64,000 bases of DNA from Actinoplanes sp. SE50/110 (GTDB lineage Bacteria; Actinomycetota; Actinomycetes; Mycobacteriales; Micromonosporaceae), in assembly GCF_900119315.1 (NCBI RefSeq), contig NZ_LT827010.1, positions 882,501 to 946,500 of the forward strand, written 5' to 3'. This document shows, piece after piece, positions 25,715 to 34,108 of the stretch. A program made the position numbers and the translations under genes. The stretch's first letter is position 1. The number at the start of each line of letters is the position of its first letter. Under the pieces are notes generated by a model. It was not told the origin of the DNA, ran no database searches, and saw only the letters and a list, made by a program, of their open reading frames with translations.

Positions 25715-26941
25715 GTGAGACAGACCTTACGTTCTGCCGCGTTCGGCACCGCCTTCACGATGGCCGTGGCGGTCACTCTGGCCTGGGCCTGGACCGGCGG
25801 CGTGGAGCAACTCGGCCGGCTGCCCGCCGGCGACCCGGTGGTCTCCGCCGCACCGGCCGGCCCACACCCGGGCACGACGGCCGGCACCGCGGCCGACCCC
25901 GCGCCGCCCGGCTCCGCCCGGCTCCGCCAGGCCGTGCTCAGCGGCGCCGACAGCCCGCTGACCGGGAGCTTCCCGGCCCGGGCCGCCGTCCACCGGACCT
26001 GCACCACCGGCCGGCTGCTGGTGCCCACCTGCGGCATCCTGTGGGGGGTGGCGCCCGGTGCGCGCACCGACGACCACGGGGCCGAGGCGCTCGCCGAGTT
26101 CGAGCGCAAGACCGGGCGGCAGCAGGCCATCTTCCACGCCTACCACCACGGGATCCGGCAGCTGTTCCCGACGCCGCAGGAGATCGCGATCGCCCGGCAG
26201 CCCGGCAAGAAGCGGATCCTGCTGCTCAACTGGAAGCCGGAGAGCGCCTCCTGGGCGGCGATCGCGCGCGGCGACCGGCGTACCGACGCGTTCCTCGACC
26301 AGCTCGCGGTGCACCTGCACCGCGACTTCCGGGAGCCGTTCTTCTTCGCGATCCACCACGAGGCCGAGGACCAGGTCCGGGAACGTCCCGGGTCGGGGTA
26401 CACCGCGAAGGACTACGCGGCGATGTTCCGGCACGTGGTGCGGCGGCTGCGGGCCCACGGCGCGACGAACGTGGTCACCGTGCTGGTGCACATGGCGTAC
26501 GTGCCGCACACCACAAAGAGCTGGTTCACCGACATGTACCCGGGGGACTCGGTGGTCGACTGGATCGGGTTCGACACGTACTCGTACAGCGACCCCGGTT
26601 ACGGCCACGGCGACTTCGCCGAGCTGCTCAACCGGCGCTCCGCGCTCAAGCCGCGCTGGCCCGGCTTCTACAACTGGGTGCGCGCCGCCCACCCCCGCAA
26701 ACCGCTGATGGTCGCCGAGTGGGGGGTGTGGTTCAGCAAACGCCACCCCGGGCACATGGCCGCGTTCTACCGCGAGGTGGGCCAGCAGATCGGGCATTTC
26801 CCGGCGATCAAGGCGATGGTGCACTTCGAGACACCGGCCAACCAGAAGGGCCAGGACTCGTCGGTGGACTGCACCCCGGCCGCCCTGCGCGAATATCGCA
26901 AGCTGGGCCGGCTTCCGGTCTTCCAGGTCGCGGTCCGCTGA
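25715..26941 (+). CDS. GH26-like secreted or membrane-anchored glycosidase
   Basis: 408 residues. An N-terminal hydrophobic segment (about 9-29) serves as a signal or anchor, followed by a Pro/Ala linker. The catalytic domain has the acid/base candidate Glu216 in I-H-H-E-A-E and the nucleophile candidate Glu335 in V-A-E-W-G-V-W, in the GH26 arrangement. It is divergent from the polysaccharide operon and is a distant paralogue of the lipoprotein at its other end. The GTG start is set by the promoter immediately upstream. A perfect hairpin follows. Confidence 0.82.
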   Translation: MRQTLRSAAFGTAFTMAVAVTLAWAWTGGVEQLGRLPAGDPVVSAAPAGPHPGTTAGTAADPAPPGSARLRQAVLSGADSPLTGSFPARAAVHRTCTTGRLLVPTCGILWGVAPGARTDDHGAEALAEFERKTGRQQAIFHAYHHGIRQLFPTPQEIAIARQPGKKRILLLNWKPESASWAAIARGDRRTDAFLDQLAVHLHRDFREPFFFAIHHEAEDQVRERPGSGYTAKDYAAMFRHVVRRLRAHGATNVVTVLVHMAYVPHTTKSWFTDMYPGDSVVDWIGFDTYSYSDPGYGHGDFAELLNRRSALKPRWPGFYNWVRAAHPRKPLMVAEWGVWFSKRHPGHMAAFYREVGQQIGHFPAIKAMVHFETPANQKGQDSSVDCTPAALREYRKLGRLPVFQVAVR

Positions 26942-26970
26942 GGTCTCCACAAACCTGTGAACAAGCTGAG

Positions 26971-26995
26971 GGACCCTGAGATGGCCTCAGGGTCC
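26971..26995 (+). terminator. Hairpin after the GH26-like gene
   Basis: GGACCCTGAG-ATGGC-CTCAGGGTCC is a perfect 10-bp stem starting 30 bases after the stop, followed by TTCC. Confidence 0.65.
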
Positions 26996-27037
26996 TTCCG
27001 GATCCGCACGGGTGCGATGGGTTTCTAGGCTGAGGCC

Positions 27038-27952
27038 GTGAACATCATCGCTACTCAAGCGCTCACCAAGACGTACGGGGGCGGGGTGACCGCCCTGTCC
27101 GACCTGACCGTCTCGGTCGAGCCCGGCGTCATCGGCCTTGTCGGCGCCAACGGCGCCGGCAAGAGCACGTTCATCAAAATCATGCTCGGCCTGATCACTC
27201 CCAGCGCCGGTTCGGTTCGCGTCTTCGACATCGACCCGGTCGTCGACACCGACAAGGTGCGGGCCCGGGTCGGTTACATGCCGGAGAACGACTGCCTGCC
27301 GCCGGACGTGTCGGCCGCCGAATTCGTCACCCACCTCGGCCGGATGAGCGGCCTGCCCCGCACCGCGGCCCGCGAGCGCGCCTCCGAGGCGCTGCGCCAC
27401 GTCGGCCTCTACGAGGAGCGGTACCGGCAGATCGGCGGCTACTCGACCGGCATGAAGCAGCGGGTCAAGCTGGCCCAGGCGCTGGTCCACGACCCCGACC
27501 TGCTGCTGCTCGACGAACCCACCAACGGCCTGGACCCGGCCGGCCGGGACGCCATGCTCGCCCTGATCCACCGGATCGGCACCGAGTTCGGCATCTCCGT
27601 GGTGGTCTGCTCGCACCTACTCGGCGAGGTCGAGCGGATCTGCGACTCGCTGATCGCCATCCAGGGCGGCCGACTGCTGCGTGCCGACCGGATCTCCTCG
27701 ATGACCGCCGCCTCCGACGTGCTGGCGGTCGAGGTCACCGAGGGCACCGACCAGCTCGCCGCCCGGCTCACCGAGGCCGGCCTGCGGGTCACCCGGGAGA
27801 ACCGGATGCTGCTCGTCCCGATGGACTCCGACGAGGCGTACGACCGGATCCTGCGCGCGGTGACCGACCTCGAACTCAACCTGCACCGCCTGGACCAGCG
27901 CCGGCACCGTGTCGCCGAGCTCTTCACCGCGAAGGAGACCGCCGATGTCTGA
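27038..27952 (+). CDS. ABC transporter ATP-binding protein
   Basis: 304 residues. Walker A G-A-N-G-A-G-K-S-T at 37-45, signature Y-S-T-G-M-K-Q-R, Walker B L-L-L-L-D-E-P-T-N-G-L-D and the H-loop C-S-H-L are all present, so it should be active. The C-terminal ~90 residues are the regulatory tail common in ABC-2 exporters. It is the first of four overlapping genes that give two ATPase/permease pairs. The substrate is unknown. Its stop lies inside the start of the permease gene. Confidence 0.93.
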   Translation: MNIIATQALTKTYGGGVTALSDLTVSVEPGVIGLVGANGAGKSTFIKIMLGLITPSAGSVRVFDIDPVVDTDKVRARVGYMPENDCLPPDVSAAEFVTHLGRMSGLPRTAARERASEALRHVGLYEERYRQIGGYSTGMKQRVKLAQALVHDPDLLLLDEPTNGLDPAGRDAMLALIHRIGTEFGISVVVCSHLLGEVERICDSLIAIQGGRLLRADRISSMTAASDVLAVEVTEGTDQLAARLTEAGLRVTRENRMLLVPMDSDEAYDRILRAVTDLELNLHRLDQRRHRVAELFTAKETADV

Positions 27953-28805
27953 GACCGGCGTCATCCATGACATCGGCTATCAGCGGTACTCCGGGCCACG
28001 CCTGGGCCGCTCCGCCGGGATCGGGGCACTCTACGTCCACGGCCTGCGTGCCGCGTTCGGGTTCGGCCGGTCCGCCAAGGCCAAGATCTTTCCGTGGATG
28101 GTCGCCGGTGTGGCGCTGCTGTTCGCGATCATCATCGCCGCGGTCAAGTCGCAGGTGACCGAGTTCAGTTTCGGCTACGCCGACCTCGACGACCAGCTCA
28201 GCTGGATGATCATCTTCTTCGTCGCGATCCTGGCACCGGCCCTGGTCTCCCGGGACATCCGCTCGGGCACCCTGCCGCTGTACTTCAGCCGCCCGCTGCG
28301 CGCCGCCGACTACGTGCTCGCCAAGTTCCTGGCCATGGTCACCGCGGTCTGGCTGCTGCTCGGCGTCCCGCAGCTGATCATGTTCCTGGGCTCCGCCTTC
28401 ACCACCAAGAAGGGCATGTCCGGGGTCTGGCACGAAGTCCTCAAGCTGCTCCCCGGCTGGGGCTACAGCCTGCTCTGGGCGCTGCTGTTCACCAGCATCG
28501 GCCTGCTCATCGCCTCGTTCACCGGCAAGCAGGCGTTCGCCGCCGGCGGTATCGTCGCGGTCTTCCTGATGACCACCCCGGTCGTCGGGGTGCTGGCCAA
28601 CCTGCCCTCCAGCAACGCCCGGCAGCTGGCGTTCCTGGCCAGCCCGAACACCCTGATCGCGGGCGTCGGCCACTGGCTGTTCGACACCAGCATCGACTTC
28701 GATCTCGGGCGGTTCGGCCCGATCTACGGCATCGAGGCGCTCTGCCTGATCGCCGCCTGCCTCCTGCTCCTGCTCGCCCGCTACCGGAAGGTGGCCGCGC
28801 TGTGA
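27945..28805 (+). CDS. ABC-2 type transporter permease
   Basis: 286 residues with six predicted transmembrane helices. The first follows a ~40-residue cytoplasmic start with V-I-H-D-I-G-Y-Q-R-Y. L-V-S-R-D-I-R-S-G-T-L-P-L-Y-F-S is the typical ABC-2 coupling region. The ATG at 27945 is preferred over an upstream in-frame codon because GAAGGAG precedes it. It overlaps the first ATPase gene by 8 bases and the second by 4. It pairs with the ATPase at 27038. Confidence 0.9.
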   Translation: MSETGVIHDIGYQRYSGPRLGRSAGIGALYVHGLRAAFGFGRSAKAKIFPWMVAGVALLFAIIIAAVKSQVTEFSFGYADLDDQLSWMIIFFVAILAPALVSRDIRSGTLPLYFSRPLRAADYVLAKFLAMVTAVWLLLGVPQLIMFLGSAFTTKKGMSGVWHEVLKLLPGWGYSLLWALLFTSIGLLIASFTGKQAFAAGGIVAVFLMTTPVVGVLANLPSSNARQLAFLASPNTLIAGVGHWLFDTSIDFDLGRFGPIYGIEALCLIAACLLLLLARYRKVAAL

Positions 28806-29767
28806 CCCTCGAAACCCAGCCCACGGCGCCCGCCGCACCCGCCGCGGCGGCCACCCCCGGCGTGGTCGACCTGCAGGGCGTGTCCCGCTGGTACGGCAAC
28901 GTCGTGGCGGTCAACGACATCACCATGTCGCTCGGCTCCGGCGTGACCGGCCTGCTCGGCCCGAACGGCGCCGGCAAGACCACGATCCTGCACATGATGG
29001 CCGGCTTCCTCGCCCCGTCCAAGGGCACCGTCACCATCGACGGCACCCCGACCTGGCGCAACCCGGGCGTCTACCGCGACCTCGGCCTGGTCACCGAGCG
29101 CGAGGCGGTGCACTCCTTCCTGACCGCCGAGCAGTTCGTGCTGGCCTGCGCCAAGATGCAGAAACTGCGCGACCCGGCCGGCGCCGCCCGCCGCGCCCTG
29201 GAGCTCGTCGAGATGACCGACGCGGCGAACCGCCGGATCGGCACCTTCTCCAAGGGCATGCGCCAGCGCACCCGGGTGGCCGCCGCCCTCGTCCACGAGC
29301 CGCGGGTGCTGCTGCTCGACGAGCCGTTCAACGGCATGGACCCGCGGCAGCGGATGCACATGATGCAGCTGCTGCACTCACTCGGCGACACCGGGCACAC
29401 GATCCTGTTCAGCTCGCACATCCTGGAGGAGGTCGAGCAGGTCGCCGGGCTGGTCCAGGTGATCGTCGCGGGCCGGCTCGCCGCCTCCGGCGACTACCGC
29501 AAGATCCGCCGGCTGATGACGAACCGGCCGCACGTGTTCGCCGTGCGCAGCTCCGACGACCGGCGCCTCGCGGTCGCCCTGATCGCCGAGAAGTCCGTCG
29601 CCGGCATCGAGATCGAGAACGGCGGGCTCACCGTCCGCGCCTCCGACTACGGCGACTTCACCCGCAACCTGCCCCGTATCGCCCTCGACGAGGGAATCCG
29701 GCTGCACCAGCTGGTGCCGTCCGACGAGTCCCTGGAGAGCGTCTTCTCCTACCTGCTGGAGGCCTGA
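28802..29767 (+). CDS. ABC transporter ATP-binding protein
   Basis: 321 residues. After a Pro/Ala-rich leader of ~20 residues, Walker A G-P-N-G-A-G-K-T-T is at 53-61, the signature is F-S-K-G-M-R-Q-R and Walker B is L-L-L-D-E-P-F-N-G-M-D. The GTG start overlaps the permease stop (GTGA). It pairs with the permease that follows, and all four proteins may form one exporter or two related ones. Confidence 0.93.
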   Translation: MTLETQPTAPAAPAAAATPGVVDLQGVSRWYGNVVAVNDITMSLGSGVTGLLGPNGAGKTTILHMMAGFLAPSKGTVTIDGTPTWRNPGVYRDLGLVTEREAVHSFLTAEQFVLACAKMQKLRDPAGAARRALELVEMTDAANRRIGTFSKGMRQRTRVAAALVHEPRVLLLDEPFNGMDPRQRMHMMQLLHSLGDTGHTILFSSHILEEVEQVAGLVQVIVAGRLAASGDYRKIRRLMTNRPHVFAVRSSDDRRLAVALIAEKSVAGIEIENGGLTVRASDYGDFTRNLPRIALDEGIRLHQLVPSDESLESVFSYLLEA

Positions 29768-30477
29768 TGTCGACCGTCGCCCTGATCACGGCGCGCGGCC
29801 TCTTCGGCCGTCGCCGGGCCCTGCTCCTGCTGCCCCTGCCCCTGCTCCTGATCGGCCTGGCGGCGCTCTGCCGGGCCAACGACCTCGACGTCACCAACTG
29901 GGGCTCGCCGGTCGTCATCGGCCTCGGCTTCGGCGTCGTCCTCCCGGTGATCGCCCTGATCGTCGGCACCGGCGTCCTCGGCTCCGAGGTCGACGACGGC
30001 ACCCTGGTCCACATCCTGACCAAGCCCCTGGCCCGCCGCGAGATCATCCTCGCCAAGTTCGTCGTCGCGGTGCTCGCCACCGCCGTGACGTCGGCGATCC
30101 CGCTGTACCTCACCGGCCTGCTGGCCAACTCCGCCAAACTGGGCGCCGCCCTGGCCCTCGCCGCGGTAGTCGGCTCCTTCGCCTACACCGCGCTGTTCCT
30201 GCTGCTCAGCCTGCTCACCCGCCGCCCGGTGCTGCTCGGCCTGGTCTACATCCTGATCTGGGAAAACCTGCTCGGCAAATTCCTCAGCGGCACCCGGGTG
30301 CTGTCCATCCAGCAGTACGTCATCACCATCGCCCACAAGATGCAGCCCGCCACGTTCCTCGACCCGAAGGTCAGCGTCACCACGGCCGCGGTGATGAGCG
30401 CGATCTTCGTGGTGGTCTGCACGGTCCTGGCCATCAACCGCCTCGGCTCCTTCAGCCTCGCCGGCGAAACCAGCTGA
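29767..30477 (+). CDS. ABC-2 type transporter permease
   Basis: 236 residues with six hydrophobic helices. L-G-S-E-V-D-D-G-T-L-V-H-I-L-T-K-P is the family's coupling-loop motif. The ATG shares one base with the stop of the ATPase gene (TGATG). It is the last gene of the operon; a GC hairpin begins about 10 bases after the stop. Confidence 0.9.
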   Translation: MSTVALITARGLFGRRRALLLLPLPLLLIGLAALCRANDLDVTNWGSPVVIGLGFGVVLPVIALIVGTGVLGSEVDDGTLVHILTKPLARREIILAKFVVAVLATAVTSAIPLYLTGLLANSAKLGAALALAAVVGSFAYTALFLLLSLLTRRPVLLGLVYILIWENLLGKFLSGTRVLSIQQYVITIAHKMQPATFLDPKVSVTTAAVMSAIFVVVCTVLAINRLGSFSLAGETS

Positions 30478-30487
30478 TCTTCAGCAG

Positions 30488-30521
30488 AAGCGGCCCGGGC
30501 GTTTTCGCTTCCGGGCCGCTT
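30488..30521 (+). terminator. Terminator of the ABC operon
   Basis: AAGCGGCCCGG (30488-30498) pairs perfectly with CCGGGCCGCTT (30511-30521); the loop is T-rich and TTCGG follows. Confidence 0.7.
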
Positions 30522-31062
30522 TCGGTTGCGGTCGAACTTCTTGATCAAATTCTTGATATACGCGCATCCGCCGGGGTACAGATCGCATGCTCCCGCGCGG
30601 GCCGGGCCACGGTGATCTGGCCGCTGCGCGTCCATAACGATCACCGCGGCCCTTCACTGTCCGCGGTCGGTTCCGGACATCAAAATCAAGCCCCCGCGCT
30701 CATGCCCTCCCCACCCTCAGCCTGCCTCGCCGGCCTGCCGAGGAATGGCGTAGAGCGGCGGCTCGCGGACAGAGCCGGACGCCGGGAGAGCCGACCGAGC
30801 GTGGCCTTCTTGTCGGTGGGGATGGACAGGGTCCGGACCATGGGTTGCCTGGTTGGTTTTGTCCGCGAGTCTCGGCGCCGAGTGTCGCTGAGGTTCGGCG
30901 CCACCGAGATTTCACCCATTGCGATGTTCGCGAGTTGGGGCCCCACCTCTCGGTTGGACCCGGTCACGTGTCGATGGCCGGGTATACCGCATACGTACAG
31001 TGACGGGCATCGGAGCCAAGGCACGCCCTGTCTGCGACATGAACGGATGGTCTGAAGGCTGG
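30522..31062. other. Gene-free left edge of an accessory patch
   Basis: About 540 bases with no convincing gene. It holds the left copy of the 87-bp inverted repeat (30573-30659) and a short motif, GTTCGCGAGTTGGGG at 30926-30940, that recurs in inverse near 34150. Open frames on both strands here have no coding character that I can see. Confidence 0.6.
30573..30659 (+). repeat. Left copy of an 87-bp inverted repeat
   Basis: This segment is repeated in inverse orientation at 34393-34479 with 86 of 87 identities (T/C difference in TCCATAACG). Similarity fades over the next ~30 bases inward. Each copy contains its own hairpin, GGCCACGGTGATC paired with GATCACCGCGGCC (one mismatch). Confidence 0.9.
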
Positions 31063-31407
31063 TCAGCCTCTGGTGGCCGATGCGAGCACGATGTCGATCA
31101 GGCTGGGGAAACGGGCGTCGAGCTCGGCCAAGCGCAGCATCGCCCAACGGCGGTTGCCGTCCTCACGCTGGCGGATGACGCCGGCTTCCCGCAGCACTCG
31201 GAAGTGGTGGCTCAGCGTCGAGGGCGCGACGCGAACGGGGAATGTGCCGCAGGCGCGTTCCCGTTCGCCACGCAACGTCCGCACGATCGTGAGCCGGGTT
31301 GGATCGGCCAGCGCGTGCAGCACAGCGACCAGTTCTACGTCGTCGATGTCGGGGTGGACCAGTGGGGGGCGCGGCGTGACGGGCATGACTTCTCTTTCGA
31401 CAGTCAT
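31063..31407 (-). CDS. ArsR-family transcriptional regulator
   Basis: 114 residues. The winged helix-turn-helix covers about 25-95: L-A-D-P-T-R-L-T-I-V-R-T-L, then the recognition helix S-T-L-S-H-H-F-R-V-L-R-E-A-G-V-I. One Cys (in R-A-C-G-T-F) is present but no classic metal-binding C-x-C pair, so a metal ligand is uncertain. It is divergent from the broken oxidoreductase gene and probably controls it through the TTTCGA sites between them. Confidence 0.88.
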   Translation of the reverse strand: MTVEREVMPVTPRPPLVHPDIDDVELVAVLHALADPTRLTIVRTLRGERERACGTFPVRVAPSTLSHHFRVLREAGVIRQREDGNRRWAMLRLAELDARFPSLIDIVLASATRG

Positions 31408-31429
31408 CGAAGGTAGGCTCTGGTCGTAA

Positions 31430-31449
31430 CTTTCGACGACCTTCGAAAG
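31430..31449. promoter_or_regulatory. Candidate ArsR operator
   Basis: CTTTCGA-CGACCT-TCGAAAG is a perfect 7-bp inverted repeat 2 bases before the oxidoreductase ATG. A further TTTCGA/TCGAAGG pair lies at 31415-31432, overlapping the start of the arsR-like gene. Both fit a divergent autoregulated promoter. Confidence 0.55.
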
Positions 31450-31451
31450 AG

Positions 31452-32458
31452 ATGGTAGCCGTGCAAGCTCTCGTGTTCGACCGCCCAGCTCCCGACACCA
31501 GCGCGACCCGGGTAGCGAACATCGACCGCCCGACGCCCGGCCGGGGGCAGGTGTCCATCGAGGTCGCCTTCGCCGGAATCAATTTCAAGGACGTCATGGC
31601 CCGGCGCGGCGACCCGGGGTATGCGCCGAGGTGGCCGTTCACCCCGGGCCTCGAAGTCTCCGGAACCGTGTCGAGCTCGGACCCGGCGTCACATGTCCAC
31701 GCCTGGGAGACCGGGTCGTCGCGCTGACCAATGAGGGCGGCCTCGCGGAAGTCGCAACGGCTGATGCCGCGTTGACTGCATCCGTTCCCGCCGGGCTGAA
31801 CCTCGCTGATGCGGTCATCGCACCCGGGGTGCTGACCACCGCAGTGCTTCTTCACGACCACCTGGCGAGAGTCCGCGCCGCTGACGTCGTACTGGTGCAC
31901 AGCGCCGCCGGCGCGATCGGCCGCGCCTTCGCCGACGTCGTACGTGCAACCAGCGGTGCGCGCCTGATCGGCGTCGTCGGCGCACCTTCCCGGATCGAGG
32001 CCGCGCATCGCGCGGGCTATCCCGACGTACTCGTGCGCGGCGACACCTTCGCGGCCCAGGTCCACGCCGAACTCAGCGATCGAGGCGTCGACGTCGTGCT
32101 GGACCCTCAGGGCACCGCCTTCCTGGATCAGGATCTCGAACTGCTCGCCCCTAGCGGCCGAATCATCCTGTTCGGCAACGCCTCCGGCGCACAACTGGGT
32201 GCGCTACCGGCTACCGCTTCGCTCTACGCGCGCAATGCCTCCATCGGTGGCTTCAGCCTCGCCGCACTGTCCGCCCGGGCGCCGCACATGGTCACCTCTG
32301 CGCTGCGCGTCGCGCTCGACCTCCTCACCGCGGGACAGGCCAGCACAGAAGTCACCGTGCTGCACGGCCTGGAAGCCGCCGCGAATGCGCAGCAAGCCCT
32401 CGCCGAGGGCACCGGCACCGGCAAGTACATCGTCGGCCTCCTCGAGCTTCAGCGCTGA
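31452..32458 (+). pseudogene. Zinc-type alcohol dehydrogenase/quinone oxidoreductase, frameshifted
   Basis: The first frame (31452-31727) gives the MDR N-terminus: I-N-F-K-D-V-M-A-R-R-G and F-T-P-G-L-E-V-S-G-T-V. It then turns into nonsense and stops. The second frame (from about 31671 to 32458) continues the same protein: V-E-L-G-P-G-V-T-C-P-R-L-G-D-R-V-V, the Rossmann motif S-A-A-G-A-I-G-R-A and an intact C-terminus. One missing base near 31670 (expected GTGGTCGAG, found GTGTCGAG) explains the break. Joined, it would be about 335 residues, normal for the family. It could be a true mutation or a sequencing error. Confidence 0.8.
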
Positions 32459-33045
32459 ATCGGAAGAGACACGTTGCTGACGCGATCGGAGATGAGTCCG
32501 GCCCTTCGCCGGGTCTGTTACTCGATACAGACCCACGTCTTGGATGACACCGGGAGGAGCCGGATCCGCGCGTCGCGCTCTGAGTAGCCTCGTAATCGTT
32601 GGTACGCAGGGTGAGCGGGCGTGGCGGATGACCGTCGACACCCTCGATGGTCAAGATCCGCTAGTGGCGCCGGTTCTCACCAACATTCCGGCACGCGATC
32701 CTGGCAGAGCGGCGCCGGAAGTCGGGAACATCTGGTTCCCAAACTCGCTTCTGGCGCAAGAAGTGTGATCGATAAGTCCCGATGCGCCGCTCACTGTGTC
32801 CTTTGCCAACGAAGTGTGTCCGCGTGCCAGCGAAGTTGTCCCGCCGAGGGTTTTGCCAGTCATGTTTGTCTGCCGGTCGCCGGCCGTTAACGTCGCGATG
32901 TAGCGCCACCCGGTGCCCGTTTAGATTCCCGTTGACCGAGGACGACTGCCGCTACCTGCACGTCCAGCCTCCGGCGCGACCCAGCGGGCCTGCTGCATGC
33001 ATCGACGGGCGCCACGGCCGCGCGAGCTCGCGCTAGCTTGGGGCA
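32459..33045. other. Gap holding the left end of an IS-like element
   Basis: No confident gene. Bases 32795-32873 are the left inverted end of a 1.1-kb element. The stretch 32640-32780 has weak open frames on both strands without recognisable domains. Confidence 0.6.
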
Positions 33046-33891
33046 ATGTCGCAAGATCCCAGACTCCAACGAGCAGCTGAGCTTTTCCACGCCGCCACCT
33101 TCAACGGCGATCCTGACGCGGTACCGGCCGCGACCGAGCAGTTAGACAGCCTCGAAGCTGCCCTGGCGTTGGCGCGGGGCCGGGTTCTGCACGCGGCGTT
33201 CCTCCGTGACCGCCGGGAGGACCCGCGCGAGTTGGTCGCCTTCGAGCGGGCCGCCGAGCTATACGCCTCGCTCGGCGACGACCACGCGCTGGCCGAGGCG
33301 GAGTTCTGGCTGGGTTGTTTCCTCCAGGTTGTGCGCCAGGACGGGGATGCGGCGCACCCGCACCTGCAGCGCTCTGCAGCCCTGGCCCGGGCGACCGACA
33401 ATCGGCTGACACTGTCCTACGCGGTGCGGCACCTGGGCTTCGCGGCGGGCATGGCCGGGGATCACGCCACGGCACGCCTCCTGTTGGAGGAGTCGGTAGC
33501 GCTCCGCCGGGAGCTCGATTTCCCGGCGGGGGTAGCGGCCGGGCTGGTAGCGCTGGCGGACCTGGCCTATCGGGACGGTCGTTCAGACGAAGCCGAGCGA
33601 CTGCTCGACGAGGCGACGGCAGTCGCGGCGAAGTGTGGGGCCATCGGGGTGCTCGGCTGGGCGGACAACACCCGCGAGGAAAATACCCGGCCATAATGAT
33701 CCGGCTTCGAGCGTACGGGCCCGTGACAACGCTTCAGTACTGGCAGGACCGCTGCCGTGCGCTCGCGAGTACCTCACGCGATATGAACCACCCTGGGAGT
33801 CGCGTCGCTGCAGACAAACTTGAGTGGCACAAACCTCTTCCGAGACAGAGTCCGTTGACACGCGGACACACCTCAATGGCAAAGGACACAC
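32795..33891. mobile_element. 1.1-kb IS-like or MITE-like element with ~80-bp inverted ends
   Basis: The left end 32795-32873 and right end 33810-33891 are inverted copies, about 70-75% identical by eye. Both begin TGTGTCCTTTGCCA and continue with GTGTGTCCGCGTG and GTTTGTCTGC. The repeated TGTCC...GCCA blocks look like transposase-binding sites in IS ends. No transposase lies inside; the interior holds a TPR gene. No clear target-site duplication is visible. Confidence 0.6.
33046..33696 (+). CDS. Tetratricopeptide-repeat protein
   Basis: 216 residues made of about five TPR-like helical hairpins (for example A-F-E-R-A-A-E-L-Y-A-S-L-G-D-D-H-A-L-A-E-A-E and A-R-L-L-L-E-E-S-V-A-L-R-R-E-L-D). TPRs mediate protein contacts; the partner is unknown. 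The ATG at 33046 has a weak GGGGC upstream. The C-terminus (D-N-T-R-E-E-N-T-R-P) looks abrupt and may be truncated. The gene lies wholly between the two inverted ends of the IS-like element, so it could be a passenger or an older gene caught between insertions. Confidence 0.75.
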   Translation: MSQDPRLQRAAELFHAATFNGDPDAVPAATEQLDSLEAALALARGRVLHAAFLRDRREDPRELVAFERAAELYASLGDDHALAEAEFWLGCFLQVVRQDGDAAHPHLQRSAALARATDNRLTLSYAVRHLGFAAGMAGDHATARLLLEESVALRRELDFPAGVAAGLVALADLAYRDGRSDEAERLLDEATAVAAKCGAIGVLGWADNTREENTRP

Positions 33892-33916
33892 TGGTCGCAC
33901 CCGTACGGTGCCGTCT

Positions 33917-34108
33917 ATGGATGTGCGAGAACGACGAGTCGACACTGCCCGGATCCTCGGGACCATTGCCCTGGTCACTGGCTTCTTGATCACTATCGTT
34001 GGCCTTGCGACCGACAGCACGCCAGCTAAGGGCTACGTCTTCGCCGGGATGCTGGTAACCGTCGGCGTCGGCCTGCGCCTCGAGGCAGCCATCACGGATC
34101 GCCGCTGA
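33917..34108 (+). CDS. Small two-helix membrane protein
   Basis: 63 residues. A short basic/acidic N-terminus (M-D-V-R-E-R-R-V-D) is followed by two hydrophobic helices (about 13-32 and 36-52) and a charged end. The ATG at 33917 is chosen because upstream residues of the open frame are encoded by the right end of the IS-like element. No family recognised. It begins 26 bases after the element end, so the element may have displaced its promoter. Confidence 0.5.
   Translation: MDVRERRVDTARILGTIALVTGFLITIVGLATDSTPAKGYVFAGMLVTVGVGLRLEAAITDRR

Noticed and set aside
30612-31055. Possible 147-codon gene in the left edge of the accessory patch
   Set aside because: It overlaps the inverted repeat, has no RBS or domain, and the same peptide appears where the repeat recurs, so it is repeat-derived.
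32544-32768. Possible 74-codon gene before the IS-like element
   Set aside because: No domain or RBS; probably decayed insertion-related sequence.
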